Source: Fluviispira vulneris (GTDB lineage Bacteria > Bdellovibrionota_B > Oligoflexia > Silvanigrellales > Silvanigrellaceae). Taken from it: DNA of 64,000 bases. Both the position numbers and the translations under genes were made by a program. Below are positions 60,273-64,000 of this stretch, one piece after another. The stretch lies in the NCBI RefSeq assembly GCF_014281055.1, contig NZ_JACRSE010000006.1, forward strand, positions 186,001 to 250,000, read 5' to 3'. The notes beneath the pieces are model-generated. The model was not told the DNA's origin. It was given only the letters and a program-made list of their open reading frames with translations, and did no database searches. Every line of letters begins with the position of its first letter. Positions within the stretch are counted from its first letter, which is position 1.

Positions 60273-61703
60273 TCAATAAACATCATTTGGTTTTTGCTGT
60301 AAATCATTCTCAGTCTTTTTTGCATTCACCTCATCTAAAAAAGAAACTCCTTTTTTCTCAAGCTCTTTTGTCAGTATAGAATGCTGCATTAAAAATAAAG
60401 AAACAATATAAGAAGAAACGCAACCTGTGAGCACGGGTACGGCTGCCCAAAACTGATGGGTTGATTCCAAAGTGATAAACACAGAAGCAAGAAAAGCCCG
60501 GGTCACTCCGCAAAAAAGCGCTGCCATACCGACCAATGCAACCGTTTTTATGTCAAGATTAATTAAAGGAAAAAAATAAATTAAAATACCATATAAAGTA
60601 ACACCTAATGCACTCCCCATCATAAATAATGGTGCTAAGGTACCAGCTGTTGTTCTACTACTCACTGCAATGAGCCAAGCTAAAAATTTTAAAATAAATA
60701 ATAAAACAATAGAATTAGCAAGAATATGTCCGTTTAATATCTGTGTAATGGTTGAATAACCCGCTCCCAGTATTTTTGGTTCTAATAATCCAATAGCACC
60801 CACACCTATGCCACCGATTGCAGGCCACCACATCCAGTGTAAAGGAATTTTTGTATAATCATTTTCTAAATAATGCACACAATGAGTGATTCCAACTGCA
60901 ATAATACCCGAAATAATACCGATAATAAAAAAACAAAATATTTCACTCGAAGCTGAAGGCAATGATACAGAAGACATTGGAAAAACGAGATCATCTCCAA
61001 TGAATTTCATTCTTATAAATTCAGCCGCTATGACAGAAAGTGCTGCTGGTATTAGGGATCTTGCTTTAAATTCATATAACATTAATTCGACTGCTAAGAA
61101 AATGCCTCCTAATGGACTGCCAAATGCTGACGAAACAGCTCCTGCAACCCCCGCACTCAATAAAATTTTTCTTTCATAGGATGACGTTTTAATAAATTGA
61201 CCAATTGTAGAACCAAGAATACCACCAGTTGCTATTATTGGACCTTCATCCCCAAAAGGACCACCAGAACCAACTGATACTGCTGCAGCAGTTGGTTTTA
61301 AAATCAATAATCTTTTAGAAATAATACTGTCATTCAGTAATATTTTTTCCATAGTTTCTGGAATACCATGACCATAAACTGCTGGGTTGATAAATCTTGC
61401 AATCAATCCAATAATAAGACCACCTATAATTGGCATAAAAAAAGCCCAGTAGCCTAAATGATGTTGTGCAGGTGATGCTTCTGTTAAAGAAAATTTTCCA
61501 AAATAAAATAAATTTGTCACAATATTTATGACAAGTTTTAAAGCTTCAGCAAGAAATCCAATAAAAATTCCGATTATTAGGCTCAAAAAGCAGAGAAAAA
61601 AATCACGTTTTTGAAAAAATGCTGACTTATGTACAAAATACTTTCCTCTGAAATAACGCATTTTTTCAATGTAAGTCATATAAGAAATCCTACTCAACAG
61701 CAA
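60273..61703 (-). CDS. ClC-family chloride channel or exchanger
   Basis: 476-aa ClC protein with about 16-18 helices. Selectivity-filter motifs: GSGGPFGDEGP, corresponding to GSGIP/GKEGP (the usual second basic residue is Asp here), and AGTLAPLFMMGSALG, corresponding to GxFxP. The gating glutamate is the Glu in GDEGP. The external proton glutamate of exchangers is not obvious. There is no CBS pair at the C-terminus. The first 25 residues (MLLSRISYMTYIEKMRYF) are probably cytosolic, and an internal Met may be the true start. It may serve acid resistance or fluoride export. Confidence 0.85.
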   Translation of the reverse strand: MLLSRISYMTYIEKMRYFRGKYFVHKSAFFQKRDFFLCFLSLIIGIFIGFLAEALKLVINIVTNLFYFGKFSLTEASPAQHHLGYWAFFMPIIGGLIIGLIARFINPAVYGHGIPETMEKILLNDSIISKRLLILKPTAAAVSVGSGGPFGDEGPIIATGGILGSTIGQFIKTSSYERKILLSAGVAGAVSSAFGSPLGGIFLAVELMLYEFKARSLIPAALSVIAAEFIRMKFIGDDLVFPMSSVSLPSASSEIFCFFIIGIISGIIAVGITHCVHYLENDYTKIPLHWMWWPAIGGIGVGAIGLLEPKILGAGYSTITQILNGHILANSIVLLFILKFLAWLIAVSSRTTAGTLAPLFMMGSALGVTLYGILIYFFPLINLDIKTVALVGMAALFCGVTRAFLASVFITLESTHQFWAAVPVLTGCVSSYIVSLFLMQHSILTKELEKKGVSFLDEVNAKKTENDLQQKPNDVY

Positions 61704-61815
61704 GAGGTTCTATTCATCAAAATCACCTACTCCTTTGGCAAAAAAAAAAGCAAACAACTTTGATTGCAAATTAATATTACACGAATTAGATTCAATTCTG
61801 TAGTATTGGAACAAT

Positions 61816-63096
61816 ATGGAATGGAATATGAATAAATTTATAGAAAACTTTGTTCTCCCCACAGAATGGATGAATTCAAGTCCACAAAAAATCGAATCTA
61901 TTTCTTTTGGTGGAATAAAACTTCCTCAAAATACAATTTATCTTGATTTTGCCTCAAGCACACCGCTTGACAAAAGAATTTTAGAAAAAATGACACCTTG
62001 GATGCTTGGTTATTTTGCAAATTCCGCTAATAGATTGCATCCAATGGGAGAATTAACTGAACATGCTTTAGGTTGGGCTCGCACAACGTTAGCAAAAGTT
62101 TTTTCTGTTTCATTTGATGAAGTTATTTTTACCGGAAGCGCAACAGAAAGTAACAACTTATTTATAAGAGGGCTTGTCGAGAACCCCCATAGAAAGAGAA
62201 ATAAAATTGTTTATTGTGCAACTGAGCATTCTAGTATTATTGTAACAGCAAATACTTTAAAAGCTCTTTCTAATAACATTCAAATTGCTGAATTACCTGT
62301 CGATGAATATGGACAAATAATTATTGAAATTGCTGAACGCATTATCGATGAAAATACATTATGTGTCTGTGTTATGGATGTAAATAACGAAACAGGTGTC
62401 AGACAGTTACAACTTGATAAAATCAGAAAAATTTCTTCAGATTGCGGAGCACTTCTCCATGTGGATGCCTCTCAAGGATTTGCCCGCAGTCAATTGATTG
62501 CTGAAGGTGTCGATTACGACTCCTTAACAATATCATCGGCAAAAATATATGGGCCAAAAGGAGCTGCAGCCCTTATTTTAAAAAGAAGAAAACCTAAAAT
62601 AAAATTACAAGCGCAATTAACTGGAGGAGGCCATGAATTTGATCTGCGTTCAAGCACGCCAAATATTGCTGCAATCATGGGCTTTACGTATGCGTGTCTT
62701 TATCAACAACAAGAAACTAGAGAACGAATCAAGTATTACGAGTTTCTAGAAAATGCTTTTTGCGATGAATTAAATAAACACATACAAGTTAATTTTTATG
62801 CAAACAAAATGCAAAAGATTGCCGGGATATTGACAATCTCTTTTCAGGGCGTAAATGCTATGAAACTTTTAGAAGAAACAAAAACTGTCTGCGCCAGTGT
62901 CGGCAGTGCATGTAAAACCCTCCAAGCAACTGCGAGTCATGTACTTGTGGCTATGGGTGTAGAGCTTGAAAATACTTTAGCGAGTTTTCGAGTGAGTTTT
63001 GGTTTAACAAACTCTGAACAAGAGGTAAGAGAAGCGGCAAAATTACTTGCACAAACAGCTCATCAATTAAGAGAAAAATCTGCAACTCTTTTATAA
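61816..63096 (+). CDS. Cysteine desulfurase, NifS/IscS-like
   Basis: PLP-dependent aminotransferase-fold enzyme (426 aa) of the class V family. IYLDFASSTPLDKRIL, GSATESNNL, ATEHSSI, HVDASQGF, then the PLP lysine Lys243 in ISSAKIYGPKG and the catalytic Cys366 in SVGSACKTL. It is slightly longer than IscS, with a hydrophilic extension of about 30 residues at the N-terminus. No iscU, iscR or thiI is adjacent, so the sulfur acceptor is unclear. The ATG at 61816 has TTGGA before it; the Met five codons later is equally possible. It precedes glpD by 15 bases. Confidence 0.87.
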   Translation: MEWNMNKFIENFVLPTEWMNSSPQKIESISFGGIKLPQNTIYLDFASSTPLDKRILEKMTPWMLGYFANSANRLHPMGELTEHALGWARTTLAKVFSVSFDEVIFTGSATESNNLFIRGLVENPHRKRNKIVYCATEHSSIIVTANTLKALSNNIQIAELPVDEYGQIIIEIAERIIDENTLCVCVMDVNNETGVRQLQLDKIRKISSDCGALLHVDASQGFARSQLIAEGVDYDSLTISSAKIYGPKGAAALILKRRKPKIKLQAQLTGGGHEFDLRSSTPNIAAIMGFTYACLYQQQETRERIKYYEFLENAFCDELNKHIQVNFYANKMQKIAGILTISFQGVNAMKLLEETKTVCASVGSACKTLQATASHVLVAMGVELENTLASFRVSFGLTNSEQEVREAAKLLAQTAHQLREKSATLL

Positions 63097-63111
63097 GGAT
63101 TATGAAGTGCT

Positions 63112-64000
63112 ATGGATTTGAATGTTCTAATCGTCGGCGGAGGAATACACGGAACAGGGCTTTTGCACGATCTTGCGACTCGCAATGTACCGGGCGTGCA
63201 CTTAGTTGAAAAAAGTTTACTTTCTTCAGGAACATCAAGCAAAAGCACAAAGCTTGTGCATGGGGGGCTTAGATATCTTGAACACCTCAATCAATGGGGA
63301 CTTGTGCATGAAGCTCTTAAAGAAAGAGCTATTTTATTACGTTTACTTAGAGATATAGTTAAACCTCTGCCCTTTGTTCTACCTAATTTTAAAGGTGACA
63401 AAAGACCACCTTGGTTAATTCGCATGGGGCTCTTCTTTTATGATCTTTTGGCAGGAGATGGCGGGTTGCCATCTGCTAGTACAATAAATAAAAAAAATAT
63501 TCTTAGCTACGCACCTTATTTAAATCCTGAAAAAGTTGAAAAAGAAATGATAAGTGCATTTCAATATTACGATGCACAAATGCTTGATGATGTAATTACA
63601 AGGATTGTTGCTGAAGCTGCTGTAAAACTCGGAGCGAGTTATGAAGAAAATGCTAAAGTAACTGAAGTCATTCCTATCCAGGATGGATATAAAGTAACAA
63701 TTGTCAGCAAAGATTCTACCAAAACTTTAACTACCAGAACAATTGTGAATGCCTCTGGCGCTTGGTGCAATGCAAATCTATTAAATTGGAATATTATCCC
63801 AAATATCACATGTCTATTGAATCTAGGCACGCACATAGTCTTTAACCCCGAAGCTGTGCCCAACGGTGATATTACAAAAAATTCTGCGACACTTATTCAA
63901 GAACCTGATGGAAGAATCGTATTTTTTATACCATGGTTTGGTAAATGGCTCTATGGCACCACAGAATCTATTCTTGTCGGTGAACCGTCCCATGTTCGTT
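63112..64000 (+). CDS. glpD: Glycerol-3-phosphate dehydrogenase (FAD), 5' part
   Basis: Open to the window edge, 296 codons visible. The protein begins MDLNVLIVGGGIHGTGLLHD, an N-terminal FAD-binding GxGxxG motif, followed by LVHGGLRYLEH, which binds the flavin in GlpD, then LRLLRDIVKPLPFVLP and YDAQMLDDVITRIVAEAA. It oxidises glycerol-3-phosphate to dihydroxyacetone phosphate, passing electrons to quinone, at the membrane. The ATG at 63112 starts the FAD motif at once; a ribosome site AAGG lies about 13 bases upstream. The end lies outside the window. Confidence 0.88.
   Translation, partial: MDLNVLIVGGGIHGTGLLHDLATRNVPGVHLVEKSLLSSGTSSKSTKLVHGGLRYLEHLNQWGLVHEALKERAILLRLLRDIVKPLPFVLPNFKGDKRPPWLIRMGLFFYDLLAGDGGLPSASTINKKNILSYAPYLNPEKVEKEMISAFQYYDAQMLDDVITRIVAEAAVKLGASYEENAKVTEVIPIQDGYKVTIVSKDSTKTLTTRTIVNASGAWCNANLLNWNIIPNITCLLNLGTHIVFNPEAVPNGDITKNSATLIQEPDGRIVFFIPWFGKWLYGTTESILVGEPSHVR

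Noticed and set aside
1-64000. tRNA, rRNA, transposase, integrase or phage genes
   Set aside because: None recognised by eye on either strand; a tRNAscan or covariance search was not possible.

Overview
The window is a 64 kb piece of an AT-rich, gene-dense bacterial chromosome carrying about 55 protein genes. It has no rRNA, tRNA, CRISPR array, insertion sequence or phage genes that I can see. The gene content is that of a Gram-negative heterotroph: Prc protease, SLT-type lytic transglycosylase, lipoproteins, two chemoreceptors, Opp peptide importer, LipB, SurE, Fur, UbiE/MenG. The AT-rich bias, the secreted animal-type LRR protein and the DUF6311-like membrane proteins suggest the Silvanigrella/Spirobacillus side of the Bdellovibrionota. 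That placement is inference from recall and was not tested.

Layout. 0.6-7.3 kb: polar amino acid binding protein, exonuclease III, SLC1-type symporter, single-domain response regulator, lipB, and phosphonate-type phnE/phnC. 7.3-11.3 kb: lytic transglycosylase, divergent from and overlapping a histidine kinase/OmpR-type regulator pair. 11.5-17.2 kb: a C1/methionine operon (homocysteine-methyltransferase-like/MTHFR fusion, 2Fe-2S ferredoxin, cobalamin-dependent MetH). 17.8-23.4 kb: oppABCDF. 23.6-25.8 kb: secreted Gly/His-rich repeat protein and secreted LRR protein. 25.8-28.4 kb: a SAM-II-like riboswitch, a 27-codon ORF and metE. 28.4-33.7 kb: unknown genes, an XRE-like regulator, an MFS transporter and a DUF4436-like protein, with two unexplained hairpin elements. 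33.6-36.5 kb: a decaying stretch with a probable SDR gene remnant and a broken lipocalin gene flanking an intact amidohydrolase. 36.5-42.7 kb: SDR, KamA-type radical SAM enzyme, surE, a secreted glutaminyl cyclase-like enzyme, cobU, ubiE/menG, mdh. 42.7-46.6 kb: two tandem DUF6311-like giant membrane proteins. 46.7-53.8 kb: a repeat-bearing lipoprotein, two sensorless chemoreceptors, MazG-like, lipid kinase, an unusual pyruvate kinase, fur. 53.9-64 kb: prc, an ABC-F ATPase, tatD, an Irr-like Fur paralogue, a TRIC-type channel, a ClC channel, a cysteine desulfurase and the 5' part of glpD.

How it fits together. Methionine synthesis is doubly provided: cobalamin-dependent MetH sits with MTHFR and a ferredoxin, while cobalamin-independent MetE sits alone behind a SAM-sensing leader. 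CobU (cobinamide salvage) nearby fits a B12-using cell. The most interesting observations are the SAM-II-like leader whose Shine-Dalgarno serves a tiny ORF rather than metE, the methyltransferase-like domain that has lost all three zinc cysteines, a pyruvate kinase with exchanged metal ligands, a hairpin-terminator RNA candidate between two divergent genes, and an animal-type LRR protein.
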